Shown piece by piece: positions 42,211 to 52,280 of a stretch of 64,000 nucleotides of DNA. The DNA is from Dendrolimus kikuchii (taxonomy: Eukaryota; Arthropoda; Insecta; Lepidoptera; Lasiocampidae). The translations under genes were made by a program, and so were the position numbers. The notes beneath the pieces are model-generated. The model made no database searches. It saw only the letters and a list, made by a program, of their open reading frames with translations, and was not told the DNA's origin. The DNA is taken from the NCBI GenBank assembly GCA_019925095.2, contig CM034406.1, positions 17,836,888-17,900,887 of the forward strand, given 5' to 3'. The number at the start of each line of letters is the position of its first letter. Position 1 is the stretch's first letter.

Positions 42211-45200
42211 GTAAGTAACGTGTAATTTATTAAACAGTCCTTAGATGAAATCAATCTATAGACAACGTTCTCTTAGAATATTTATGCAAGCAAGATAGTG
42301 TCACATATATTTTTGTAATATTTTACAAATATCTCTTGCATAAGTCCAATTTACATATTTCCAAAAGAGCATCTGTGTTTTAGTGTCCCAAATGTTCAGT
42401 TGTGTATTTGTGGTTAGAAATAACTGTTGAAGTATTGAAACAATACAACAAATATTACTTTGTTATTTGAAAGACTAATTTAAATAATCTATTTAGTATG
42501 ACAATGGTCTGTAGTGACTTTTTTATTTAAGTCAATAGGTGAAGAAGTAACTTCCAAAGTCATGAAAATTGTGTCGCTTCTATTAACATTTAAACTATGA
42601 AGTGGAAAATTCTGAAAGATTGAGGCATAGACTACTTTGTATATATTAAGATAGAGTAATGAAAATTGAACTACTGGCATCACATAGCATCAGAGTCACA
42701 AAACTAACTTTGCTATAAAAACATATCTGTATCTATATATGGCATAGATATACATATTGTGGGTTTCTACCTAGTCTTGCCATAAATATTTTAGCAAACA
42801 CATTTTTTTTTCTATTGCAAATAACATTTATAAGGTTTACAGTGTGTTAGTTTAGTACATAAATATAAAAAGCTTATTCAAAGTGGTCTCCATTGGCTGC
42901 AATACAGTCCTTTAAACATTGAGGCCAGTTATCAATAGAAGCACACACTCTTTCCATGGGAAAATTCTTTTCTGTTAATCGTATGGATTGTTTTAGGGAC
43001 TCCAAATTATTATGGCGTTTAGAGGAAGCTGTACTCTCTAAAACTGACCATAAATCATAATCCAGCAGATTAAGATCGGAACTAGACAACGGCCAGTCTT
43101 CAGCTCTGATGAAGTCTGAAACGTTCGTTTCCAACCAAGACTTCGTGGACTGAGCTTTATGACCCAGCGCCGAGTCTTGCTGGAAAAACCATTCTTGGTT
43201 ATTGAACATGGTGTTGTTAAGGGGCTTAACTACCTTCTCAGGAATGGTATCTTGATACACTTGTGCCGATGTTTTGATACTTTTTTCACAAAAATATGCC
43301 TCAGTCACTCCTTCATAGCTAACACCCCACCAAACCATCACTGAAGATGGATAATGCCCATGTTGCACTCTGTCGACTAATTGAGAAGCTTCCTTAGAGC
43401 TTTGAGCATAAATATGGTCATTTTGTCTGTTAAAATGTTGCTCAATTGTAAAAATTTTCTCATCCGTAAACAAAAAATTTCCGTGACCTCCCTTTGCGTA
43501 CGGCTTTAGTAGTTGTTTCGATTTTACCACCCTATTCTTCTTTAAATTATGAGTTAAGAAATGACCATTTGTCTCTTATAGTCTACAACTCCTGTCATTT
43601 TTTAAAATACATGACATGGTTCTAGGTGATATCTTTATCTCCCAAGATAAAATCTTTTGCTTTCGGACAGAATTTTTTCGAATTCTTACCCTTACTGCTT
43701 TGACCACTTTTTTCGTATGAACACTACATGGACGGCCAGATCTTTTTCTGTCACAAACAGAGGAGGTCTCATTGTACCTATTAATAGCCCGGTACACAAA
43801 CATTTGACTAATACCAAGCATATAGAGAGTTTTAAAAATTGCATATGGCTCCATACCTACTTTGTGTAATGCAATCGCAGCGATTCGGTTCTCTTTATTG
43901 CCCCACTCTATTTTAATATCGCAAAATGTTGTACAATGTATTGGCGCCAAAATGAGAAAATACAATAACAATCATATAAAAATCACAGATTCCAAATTCA
44001 AATATTTGTTTCTTTTTAATTGTAACAGTATTTATGGCCAGACTACATATATATGTATATATTTTATATATGAATTTTACTAGCATGAGGCTTACATTCT
44101 TTTATAAATGCTGTAGTTATTATGTTGTATCAATCACAGAAATTTGATTGACCGGAATTACTTAACAAAATAGATACATATACACCTCAACACTCTTTCT
44201 GTCATTATGCTTTAAAAACAGTTGACACGAACTACCTCCAAGATAGTTTTTTGTATCAATTGTGTGCTACCTATAATAAATTAATTCGCAGCTTTGTTTT
44301 GGATATAACGGGTACCTCAGTGTCTCTTTTTAGGAATAAACTCAATGATCTGTATTTTGAATTTTAGTGTGTAATGAGCAGGCTTTCTTAGTATGTTAGG
44401 CTTTCTTAGATAAATTTTTCATGTTTAAATTACTATTTCTTTTCTCTGTGTTTTTAGTTCTGTGATCTCTGATTAGATATCTTCATTTATTTCTATCTGT
44501 GGTGACTTGTTAATAGCTCACTATCATTAATGTGTTATTATTATAATGTGAATATCTGATAGTCATCCAAAAATTGTAAAATAAAATAAAATAAAATATT
44601 TCAAGAATCTTGGACTTTTTCTTGAGAAACAATCACACACTTAAAAATGGTGTGAAAATTGGCCATGCTACTTTTATTATTTCATAGTTTGAATACTAAA
44701 TAACAATATTCATGCATGACTGTTTTAAAACTTATATTTTCTGGGATTTCCTAGCTTGGAAAAAAATATGATTTTATTGCTTGCTCACTGCATCATTTCG
44801 GTGTCTATTAGAAATCTTTAGTAGCATAGTTCTGATTTCTTTAGTTACTTTCCATAACCCTGGTTTAAAAAATAAATAAAGTCTAAACTCTACATAACGA
44901 CACTGAAGGGACTGTGCATTTAATGGCATTATAGAGAGTTGTTGTTAAATGGAGAGAAATCTGTTATTTTTGTCTGATGGCTTTTGCTGCATCAGTAATT
45001 TTGTTGTATGTTTTTACTTATTTTATTCATATCTTGCGATATTGAGGCATCTTGGTGATAAAGGAAGTGCTTAGAAATTTCGGCATGCATAATGCCGACA
45101 GTCGACTTTATTACGGGCTAGCATAATAAAGGGATAAAAGAATGTACAACAGCTACGCAGCTTTTACTAATTTTGGTAACTTAAAAGGTACTTTTTATAA

Positions 45201-47658
45201 TTTAATTGTTGTCATTATTGAAAGTGGGTGTAATGCTGTATAGTGTATCATTGTATGGAAGACAAGCTAAACCAACCAAAGCCAAGTGCTTTCGATGCTT
45301 AAAAGAGTTTTTCGCTACATCAAGTGACTTTACATGGAGTTTACACTGTATATATTGTATTGTAATAAAATATACTTTGAAAATATTTAGTAAATTGAAA
45401 ACAAATGAGAAATTAAAGTTCATAGATGCACAGTGTCATCTAGTGTCCCTTAATATAAACAAAAGTAGGAATAAATGAAGTAAAATGTTCTAAGCTTAAA
45501 TTCCATGTTATGTAATAGATAGTAGTAGTTGTAGAGATTAAAAAATACTTTCAATCAAATTTGATTTGAACATGCTGTTCATTTAGTAGATTTTGGATCT
45601 TGGTTACTTTTACTGATCCCTTCATTGTTTGTGGACTACCATACACCTGCTTGATATTTTAAAACTGATAACAAAACTAAAATAAACCCATAAACATTGG
45701 TGTACAAGAAAAAAATTACTTACCCCTCGTCCCTTGTAATATATCGATCACTAAACAGGTTCATATCTGCAGGTTATTCAAATGAGGTTGGGGAATCCTT
45801 CCGGGCTATTGTTCCTGTGAAGCTGGTCCGTGCCAGCTATGGACTTGCTTTTGCATATGTGATGGCTGACACTGCGGACAAGAGTGTGAAAATGATAAAG
45901 GTGAGATAAATAAATATTTTTATAATGCTTTTATTTATAAATCAATTCTCAATTATCATCATGATTTTTCAGAAAGATGGCAGGGCCAAGATGGTGCTTG
46001 TGGAAACAGGGGATGCATTATTATGGCAGACATTAGCTTCAATTATTATACCAGGAGTAACATTAAACAGGTATTATTAAAATGTAATCTTTTCCTGACA
46101 TACAGTGTCGAGACATGGACACTGACAGCAGGACTGATCCACAAATTCCAAGTCGCTCAACGGGTTATAGAGTGAGCTATGTTGGGATTTTCTCTTATGG
46201 ATAGAATCAAAAATGAGGATAATGTAAGATGTAAGAGAAGCAAGGTAACCAACATAGCTCGCAAAATTAGCAAGCTCCGATGACCATACCGATACCGACC
46301 GAGTTTCAGTACCAATCTGTATATGATTGTGGTGGATTCAAGAATTGTAGAGAGATTAAAGGCATTATTCTGGACATTTCTAAAAACACCTCTTAAAATT
46401 AATGATAATAAATGCAAGAGATACAAAATTTCTCGTAGAACCAAGAATCATTATCATCATCCAAGTGTAATGTTAAATAACAGTTCCCAGTGCATCTTCT
46501 TCGAAGCCAGGATCCGCTTTCCTACTTTATATATATCCACATCGAGTGGTCATTATAGAATAGAATATATTTATTGCTTAATGCATGTACAGAGATGTTA
46601 CGGTTTTTATAGTATCAATGCATTCGGCCCTTAATTGGGGCAAAATTATTATTACAATATTGACTAACAGATAAAAATAATACTTTCTTAAATTTTAACG
46701 ACTAAATAAAATAAATAAATTTACGATTTAACGGTTTTAAGCCCGATAATTTATTTGATTTTTATTATTCCGACGTTTCGGCCATTTTTCAGTAGCCGTG
46801 ATCACGGAACACAAATATGTCAAGTGTCAATGAGTATTGTTAATCTTCTCTTCAAGCCACAACATGTTGCGAAGCGGTGGTAAATTAGATTAGGTTCCTA
46901 TAGAGTAAATACTAACCATAAATAAAATTAAAACTAAATAATTAAAATGAACAAGTTGCCGGTAGGCTAAATAAAAACGTAACCTTTAACAATACTCAGT
47001 GACACTTGATGTCTTTATCTTCCGTGATCACGGCTACTCAAAAGTGGCCGAAACATCAGAATAATAAAAATCAAATAAATTAGCGCACCTAAAACCGTTA
47101 AAACGTAGTTTTATTACAAATAAACATTTCATACAATCAATACAATTAAGAATAAAAATTACATTCGTTAATCATTAAAATAATAATAATAATCTATAGG
47201 TAATACATCTAAATAATAAACAGTCTACCATTACAGCATGTCAAATATACTTATGTCTGTTCATAATGTTTTATTGTCCATAAACATGTTTATATTATAA
47301 TAATATTTAGTGGTCAGTAGTGAATTAAATTTTTCTTTTAAATAGTGTACATGGCAGCTCTCTAAGAGAATTCGGAAGCTTGTTGTATACTTTGGTGTCC
47401 CTTTACATAAGACAATCTTAAAACCATGCATATTTTATAATAATAGAATGGCGATACTCATTCTGTCGTTCTATTTTCAGGATATGTGCTTATTCTCAGC
47501 GCGCGTTGTGTAAATATGCAAGTAAAGTTCCGGTTGGGGGCAGAAATTGGATGACAGTGGGTATCGGTCTTGCTTCCATACCAATCATCGTCCGTCCAAT
47601 AGACGCAGCTGTTACTGCACTCATGAATGTAACATATAGGAGATGGATCAAAGTATAG
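42159..47658 (+). CDS. MTFP1: Mitochondrial fission process protein 1 (MTP18), four coding exons
   Basis: Join 42159-42210, 45773-45900, 45973-46070, 47481-47658: 456 nt, 151 residues plus stop (the human protein is 166). MTFP1 is an inner-mitochondrial-membrane protein needed for normal mitochondrial fission. The N-terminus carries the family hallmark RDTWVRYLGYSNEVGESFR (residues 10-28). Hydrophobic segments lie at about 36-50, 76-92 and 117-134, the last in MTVGIGLASIPIIVRPIDAA; the P-I-D at 132-134 is conserved. All introns are GT-AG; the frame is kept with phases 1, 0 and 2. The start is the only ATG that gives the family N-terminus (context gtcATGg). Intron 1 (3562 nt) holds an antisense mariner; intron 2 is 72 nt; intron 3 (1410 nt) holds LINE and RepT sequence. 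No frameshift or missing conserved block, so probably functional. Confidence 0.95.
42774..44043 (-). mobile_element. Mariner-like element, DD37D type, in MTFP1 intron 1
   Basis: 1270 bp bounded by TA dinucleotides (42772-42773 and 44044-44045). Inverted ends GTCTTGCCATAAATATTTT and GTCTGGCCATAAATACTGT match in 16 of 19 positions. It lies antisense to the host gene and carries one transposase relic. Its structure is otherwise complete. Confidence 0.85.
42874..43971 (-). pseudogene. DD37D mariner transposase, one in-frame stop
   Basis: Reads in a single frame across 1098 nt, broken only by TAA at 43576-43578 after CILKNDRSCRL. The N-terminal part has the helix-turn-helix region (RIAAIALHKVGMEPYAIFK, then MFVYRAINRYNETSSVCDR and KRSGRPCS, the GRP hook-like motif). 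After the stop come GHFLTHNLKKNRVVKS, LFTDEKIFTIEQHF (first Asp, TDEK), VMVWWGVSYEGVTEAYF, QQDSALGHKAQSTKSWL (second Asp) and DLNLLDYDLWSVLES (third Asp in LDYDLW). The interval between the second and third Asp is 37 residues, the DD37D signature of the maT/mori mariner clade. All three catalytic aspartates are kept. With one nonsense mutation it is probably inactive but young. Confidence 0.88.
45773..45900 (+). CDS. MTFP1: MTFP1 coding exon 2
   Basis: Acceptor ATCTGCAG|G. Completes Gly18 and encodes YSNEVGESFRAIVPVKLVR through ADTADKSVKMIK (to residue 60). Donor AAAG|GTGAGATA. Confidence 0.95.
45973..46070 (+). CDS. MTFP1: MTFP1 coding exon 3
   Basis: Acceptor TTTTTCAG|A. Encodes KDGRAKMVLVETGDALLW and QTLASIIIPGVTLN, plus two bases of Arg93. 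Donor ACAG|GTATTATT. Confidence 0.95.
46095..46290 (+). pseudogene. LINE reverse-transcriptase C-terminal relic in MTFP1 intron 3
   Basis: One + frame reads LTYSVETWTLTAGLIHKFQV, AQRVIE, stop, AMLGFSLMDRIKNED, and KVTNIARKISKLR. The order Y-x-x-E-T-W-T-L-T, hydrophobic stretch, then R-A-M-L-G-x-x-L-x-D-R-I is the tail of insect RTE-like LINE polyproteins. Only ~65 residues survive, with one stop. Confidence 0.7.
46540..46727 (-). repeat. LINE 3'-tail-like sequence
   Basis: The reverse complement contains gggccgaatgcattgatact and gcaataaatatattctattc, a poly(A)-signal-like ending common in insect LINE 3' ends. Not traced further. Confidence 0.35.
46728..47108. mobile_element. RepT inverted-repeat element in MTFP1 intron 3
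   Basis: Arms of ~100-120 bp, from acggttttaagcccgataat, ttccgacgtttcggcc and tagccgtgatcacggaa at the left to the inverse (ccgtgatcacggctact, ggccgaaacatcagaat, cacctaaaaccgttaaaacg) at the right. The middle (ccacaacatgttgcgaagcg; gtggtaaattagattagg) corresponds to copy 1 at 2845-3125 in reverse. It looks like two RepT units head to head. Confidence 0.55.
47481..47658 (+). CDS. MTFP1: MTFP1 coding exon 4
   Basis: Acceptor CTATTTTCAG|G completes Arg93. Encodes ICAYSQRALCKYASKVPVGG, RNWMTVGIGLASIPIIVRPI and DAAVTALMNVTYRRWIKV, with stop TAG at 47656-47658. Confidence 0.95.
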
Positions 47659-47796
47659 TCATAGATATTACTCATCAATGGCAGTTTATAAAGAGAAATG
47701 TTAAAGATCTTGCCACAGAATAATCAACTAGATAAATATGCTGCTTAATAGAAAGTATGTAAGTTCTTATTAGAATGTTTTGCGCTATTGCACATT

Positions 47797-47833
47797 ATTA
47801 AAGCAGATCTCTATTCGTTAACATTGAAATAAA
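47797..47833 (+). terminator. Candidate MTFP1 polyadenylation signals
   Basis: ATTAAA at 47797-47802 and AATAAA at 47828-47833, 140-175 nt after the stop codon, are the first plausible poly(A) signals downstream of MTFP1. Confidence 0.5.
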
Positions 47834-48706
47834 TTATTTTTATGCTATTGTTTAAGTATAGACAAGTTTTGGTGTAATACTGTGTGACATAGAACATAGT
47901 GTTGCTTCATATAGACACTAGATGGCACTGTTTGTAAGTTTGGTTTTGAAAAGGTGCACTTTCACCGTTTAGTAGTTTAGAAAAGGATGTTATTCTTTAT
48001 TGATTTTTTGTGATAGCTACAGATAAATTGAAACTACGAATGGAAGAACAGTCACAACTGTTTAAAAGTGAAAAAATTTGAATGGACAATGGAATGTCAA
48101 GTGTCCTTAAATTGTTCAATTTTTACTTTATAATTATATTATACATTCCTGTCTATTGTGAGATATTTATAAATAATATTATAGTTACAAAAGAGTTTAA
48201 GTGTAAAGGTATTTATTTACTAATGTACAACTTTTGGTGTTATCATAAAAGAAGAACAGGAATGGGAAACATGTATAGTGTTCACGGAGTTCTGGTGATG
48301 ATGATGGACGTCATGGTATCTAAATTAGGTGTCGAATCGTCCAGTGCTGCCATCTCTTGTCGAGTAAGAGAGTGGCAGTAAAGCATTGCGGAGGTTACAG
48401 TTATTAATAGCTACTTGGTGTCTTGTCTATATATGTAGTATGGAGGGTAGAGATAAGTAGTACCTTCTCATATGGAAGGGAAGTTAAAAAAGTGTCCAAC
48501 AGCATGCTGAAAATAGAGTTTCAAAAACCTAGCGCTGGCGTATGAGAAACTATGATACTGTTAGAACCTAGGCGTCGACAAAGACAAATTCCACGTACAG
48601 ATCTGTAGAAGCACATTTTACTACCTGTCGGCATTTGAACTAAATGTAATCCTTTTATGATCGTCTTCTTTTGTTCACTTATTTATTGGCATACGTTTCT
48701 AATAAT
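47834..48706. other. No gene seen
   Basis: AT-rich; the frame at 48082-48381 shows no family resemblance and overlaps no splice-bounded exon. Confidence 0.4.
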
Positions 48707-49040
48707 TGTGGAGAATAGCCTGTTGTCCTATTGTACTCGCTCATTAGCATAATTAGCCAGGTATTGCGGATTCTTTTGCATTTGTGAAGTATAAAACGAC
48801 GGCCTGATGGAGAGAGGGGGGCAGTCAAGCTACGACTACGATACGGGCGTGACGTGTGTGCATTCGGGAATCTAATAGTGACGGACTTTGCGCGTTTTAT
48901 TGAATTGCGACCTTCTGTATTACGTTTGGACTTGTTGCGTTCGGTTATATTTGTACCTGTGTTATACGTGTTGTTATAGTTCTAATAAACTCTATAGTAA
49001 TTCTAACGGCATTTTAATTCGAGTCCCGCTACTCGTAACA
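48707..49040 (+). mobile_element. Solo-LTR-like fragment, copy 2
   Basis: Possible LTR from TGTGGAGAATAGCC to CTACTCGTAACA. Contains a TATA-like AGTATAAAACGAC (about 48788), a start region, and TCTAATAAACTC (poly(A) signal) ~70 bp before the end. Aligned with 7471-7830 (minus). No matching 5-bp flanks found, so the left boundary is uncertain. Confidence 0.55.
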
Positions 49041-49455
49041 ATATGAATTAAAAATTGTTAGTGTCATAAAATGATGATTTAATTATTGTGAATTTTTGAT
49101 AATAAAAAATAAAACGTTATAATAATAAAAAATATTTTTTTCTGTCTCACTCTAATTACTTTTGGCGCTTTCTTTAAAATATATTCTATTATACCGCATC
49201 GCCACCCTTATTATTCGCGTTTTGTTGGACACTTTCAAAACGGTGATGGTACTCCTTACCGTTACCCTCCATAATATGTAGATCAGTGGTGCTGTAGTGT
49301 TACACTTACAAGCCAATAGATGGCGCTGTGCAATAATTGAGGTCGCAAACGATTCCCGAAACATATAAAGAATATGTACAAATTTCTAACAGTAATAGAT
49401 GGGCCTAGGCCTGCGAGGAACAATAATAGCCTAGCTAGAAGATCTTCCTTTTAGA
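49041..49455. other. No gene seen
   Basis: AT-rich spacer up to the hAT TSD. Confidence 0.4.
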
Positions 49456-49463
49456 CGGACGAG

Positions 49464-50224
49464 TAGTGTTGGGCAGTACATGTTTTATAAAATGAGTGTG
49501 TATGAGTAACATGACATTTTGTACTGAGCCAGTACAATGTACCACTTCAAATAAAGCGAGGACATTTGTACGGTTTATACCGCGGCAGTACACTTGAAGC
49601 GATGAGGCCGGTGAGGCGGTAAGCGTAATTCCCTCAATTGTCCCGTTCAAATGTAGTTCGGAAATGTTCGTTAGGAATCGGATGAGCTCGGCTTCGGTCA
49701 CCTCATTTCAATAACAGTCGTACTACCGTGCTTTTTATCCGTGCAGGAACGGAGAAAGTATACAATTTCCTGCGGCCTGGCGGCCTGTCGTAAGAGGCGA
49801 CTAAACGACCCACAGCCAGATGGTAGGGTATTTTTGCTCGACTGGATGGCGACCACCCCTGGTCTATAGTATGCCGCCATAACAACCTTGTGTTGTGTTC
49901 CGGCATTAGTGACCAGGTTTCAGTGTCCTTTAAAAGAGCAGTAGGCGATGGTAACCGCTTTCCATCAAGTGGGACGTCTGCCTGTCTGCTGAACTCCTGC
50001 AATAAATTAAACAAAAAAAAAACTACCACATTGTAATATCAATATCCGTAGAGGCGTTATTGTACTGTTGTAGCATAAGCCTCTTCCCGTCCTTCCTCTT
50101 ACTTTTGAGTAGTAGCATGACAAAACTTTTGAATTGGTACATTTCAAATTTTGTGCCCGTGTCAGTACAAATGTATTTTGTACGGGACAAATGTACTGGC
50201 TCACACGTGTACTGCTCATCGCTA
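49464..50224. mobile_element. hAT element with 8-bp TSD, interrupted by RepA
   Basis: Ends TAGTGTTGGGCAGTACA and its inverse TGTACTGCTCATCGCTA (13 of 17 positions pair), flanked by a perfect 8-bp TSD CGGACGAG (49456-49463, 50225-50232). 761 bp with the RepA copy included. Sub-terminal repeats of agccagtaca / tgtactggct are typical hAT transposase-binding repeats. Frame 49435-49701 (-) is short and shows no hAT transposase motif. Confidence 0.8.
49735..50022 (+). mobile_element. RepA retroposon, copy 9 (inside hAT)
   Basis: From tttttatccgtgcaggaacg to cctgcaataaattaaacaaa. It lacks the block between ttttaaaagagcag and taggcgatgg (~40 bp). Confidence 0.75.
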
Positions 50225-50249
50225 CGGACGAGCATTTCATCTCGCCCCT

Positions 50250-50529
50250 TTTTTTTGTTTTTTTTTGGTTTTGAGGCGAGGGAAAATGCTTAACCGATTT
50301 ACGCACAAACTGGGTCGTTGCTAGGGGAACGACACGCGTCGGTCGGGGGCGATAACACTGCAGCAATAGTATGCTCTTGGCAGCGCTCCGTCCGCGATCG
50401 ACGTCACAGAATAGTGTGGAAGACTCCGAGCGTTGCTGCACGGGCGAGCAACCCCAATACCCACTAAAAACCCCTCCTCCCTGACGACCCTGCGCTTTGA
50501 ATGTGTTGGAAAGGCTGAGATTTAGAACA
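50250..50529 (-). mobile_element. LINE 3' end with 14-bp TSD
   Basis: Flanked by a perfect direct repeat TTCATCTCGCCCCT (50236-50249, 50530-50543). Its poly(A) tail is seen as T-rich sequence at 50250-50268. The GC-rich sense body carries ggtttttagtgggtattggg and gttgctcgcccgtgcagc, a style common in insect non-LTR 3' UTRs. The 175-codon minus frame at 50007-50534 crosses hAT, this element and its flank, so it is not a gene. Confidence 0.7.
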
Positions 50530-50543
50530 TTCATCTCGCCCCT

Positions 50544-50900
50544 CCACCTAGTCAGGGCATCCCCAAAATGTCAATAACCTTTTAGAACATTTTGTAAAAC
50601 AATAATTTGCATTAAGTAAGTAGTTTACTTGCAAAACTAGTGAGTGAAGTGCTTACGTAATCGGTAATTTTTTAATTAAGTAACAAGTTGTCGATGTCTG
50701 GTCAAACAATGATAAAGACTTATCCGCAAAAAAGTCTATGTTACTAATATAAATCGGTCTTGACACTGTACATGGCTAAATTACTATTTAGTAGAAATTT
50801 TAGCATAATTGAAATTTGTCAAAAGCATAATATTTTTATCTTTTACAATAGTTATAATTGTAGATATTTCAGTACACAGAACATAGATTTCAAGTATTAA
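50544..50900. other. No gene seen
   Basis: AT-rich spacer. Confidence 0.4.
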
Positions 50901-51217
50901 TCTTCTTTATATATAAAAATGAATCGTAGAAATGTATGTACGCACATAACTTGAGAACGACTTTGCCGATTTTGATTAAACTTTTTGTGTGTGTTTGGGT
51001 GGGTCCAAGGATGGTTTAGATTTACAACCGGAACCGGTAGGTGGCGCTGGGATCGGGTTCTAGGATCCTCCTAATTTCCTGAGCCAATTTTGTTTTTGTG
51101 TGTTTAAGTGGGTCCCCGGATGGTTTAGATTCACAATTGGAACCGGTAGGTGGCACTAGAATCGGGGCCTAGATTTTTATTTTTTCAGGGCAGGACAACG
51201 TCTGTCGGGACAGCTAG
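50901..51217 (+). mobile_element. HelE Helitron-like repeat, copy 6 (short form, complete)
   Basis: 317 bp: A|TCTTCTTTATATATAAAAAT to gacaacgtctgtcgggacAGCTAG|T. Contains two gaaccggtaggtggcgct or gaaccggtaggtggcact blocks in tandem. Confidence 0.65.
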
Positions 51218-51218
51218 T

Positions 51219-51473
51219 TTATTATAAATAATAATAATAATCGGCAAACAAACACACACATTGTATATCCCCAAATTAAGCAAATTTCGCTTGTGTTATG
51301 GCTAATAATATACAACGGACTACTCTGGGGCCGATCCCAGACACCCAGACCATAGTAAATAACGGAGAAAATACGTTTCCGAAATTTAATATACCAGGAA
51401 TCAAACCCGGAACCTCTGCGTTGCAGTGAGGTACGCCGGCAAAGACTTAGCCCGCTCAACCACAGAGGCCGTC
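51219..51473 (-). mobile_element. tRNA-derived SINE, copy 2 (different source tRNA)
   Basis: Sense 5' end reads gacggcctctgtggttgagc. The A-box-like TGGTTGAGCGG lies at 51452-51462 and the B box GGTTTGATTCC at 51398-51408. The head fits a Leu/Ser-type tRNA with a longer variable region. Body: tctgggatcggccccagagt, gttatggctaa-type blocks; tail (ATT)n at 51219-51240. Body fragments recur at 57838-57900 and 58605-58760. Confidence 0.7.
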
Positions 51474-51675
51474 AAAATGCATTTTAATTCTCGGAAAATG
51501 ACAATATTTTAAAATAGGTAGCTACCCAATATTAATAGAATTCTTTACATACTTAATTCATAATTACATAGTCATATATTAAAATTGCTGCAATATATTT
51601 GGTTGGCAACTAAGTCATTGCAGATTTTAAATAAGAATAAATATTCAACATTTTTGCTTTAAAATATAACTTTTT

Positions 51676-51955
51676 TCAATGCAGTGGGATAAATTGAGCT
51701 TTTCTGAACATATGTGTTGAGCTATAATAATCTGCATCGATAATGGCCTTGATATGGGTCTCATCGACTCCAACTGGAAGGCCAGTTCGGTGAGCATTTA
51801 TCAATGATAAATCACCAGAACGAAATCTGGCAAACCAATTTTGAAACTGCCTTTCTTTCAAGGCTTCATTCCCACATGCGACACATAACTAGTTGTGTGC
51901 TTGTCTTTTCGGAGATCATGCAATAAAATATGTCTAAAGTGCACATCTTGTTCTT
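51676..51955 (-). pseudogene. Mariner transposase N-terminal relic
   Basis: Minus-strand frame gives VGNEALKERQFQNWF, ARFRSGDLSLINAHRTGLP, VGVDETHIKAIIDADYYSS: the second helix-turn-helix (WFxxFRSGD) and the linker of mariner transposases. The upstream frame (FRHILLHDLRKDKHT) is shifted. Everything downstream, including all catalytic aspartates, is deleted. Confidence 0.75.
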
Positions 51956-52077
51956 CTATTTGTAAATTGGAATAAAAAAAAAGAAAAAACTTTCGATTTA
52001 ATTTTTTTACTGAATGAAAAATAGACGTCCAAATAATAAGACAAAATATAAGTTTAGTACTTTGAACATGTCAACGA

Positions 52078-52210
52078 AACCCTAAGGAGCAAGTTGCCCC
52101 CCCGCGCTCGAGCGCTTTCGCTTCGCGAAGGCACTTGCCCCAAAAACCACGGTAAAGTTGTAAAGTCTTCGGACCAACAACATAAAGTCAAGTCCAATAA
52201 AAAAAAAAAG
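52078..52210 (+). mobile_element. Non-LTR 3' tail (family U), copy 2, inside the mariner
   Basis: Matches 17770-17890 (ctttcgcttcgcgaaggcac; ccccaaaaaccacggtaaag; cataaagtcaagtccaataa) and ends in a run of A at 52200-52210. Confidence 0.6.
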
Positions 52211-52280
52211 AAACAAGTAAGATCCATTTGTTAATAAAATCCGCAACCGCTTAGTTGCCAACCAAAAATATAGTTATATA

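Larger units (their letters stand above)
51598..52268 (-). mobile_element. Mariner (DD34D-type) deletion derivative
   Basis: TA-bounded (51596-51597, 52269-52270), with ends TTTGGTTGGCAACTAAGTCA and its inverse (AACCGCTTAGTTGCCAACC). These resemble the widespread TTGGTTGGCAACTAAGTAATTGC mariner TIR. It contains a transposase N-terminal relic and a nested non-LTR tail. Confidence 0.75.

Noticed and set aside
45206..45478. 90-codon frame in MTFP1 intron 1 as a nested gene
   Set aside because: AT-rich, overlaps another frame on the opposite strand, and has no recognised motif.
46740..46830. Hammerhead-like ribozyme in RepT (ggccgaaacgtcgg)
   Set aside because: The GAAA half of the core is present in the inverse strand, but the conserved CUGANGA half reads CTGAAAA, so the catalytic core is not supported.
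50007..50534. 175-codon frame on the minus strand
   Set aside because: It runs across a hAT end, its TSD, a LINE 3' end and host flank, so it cannot be one gene.
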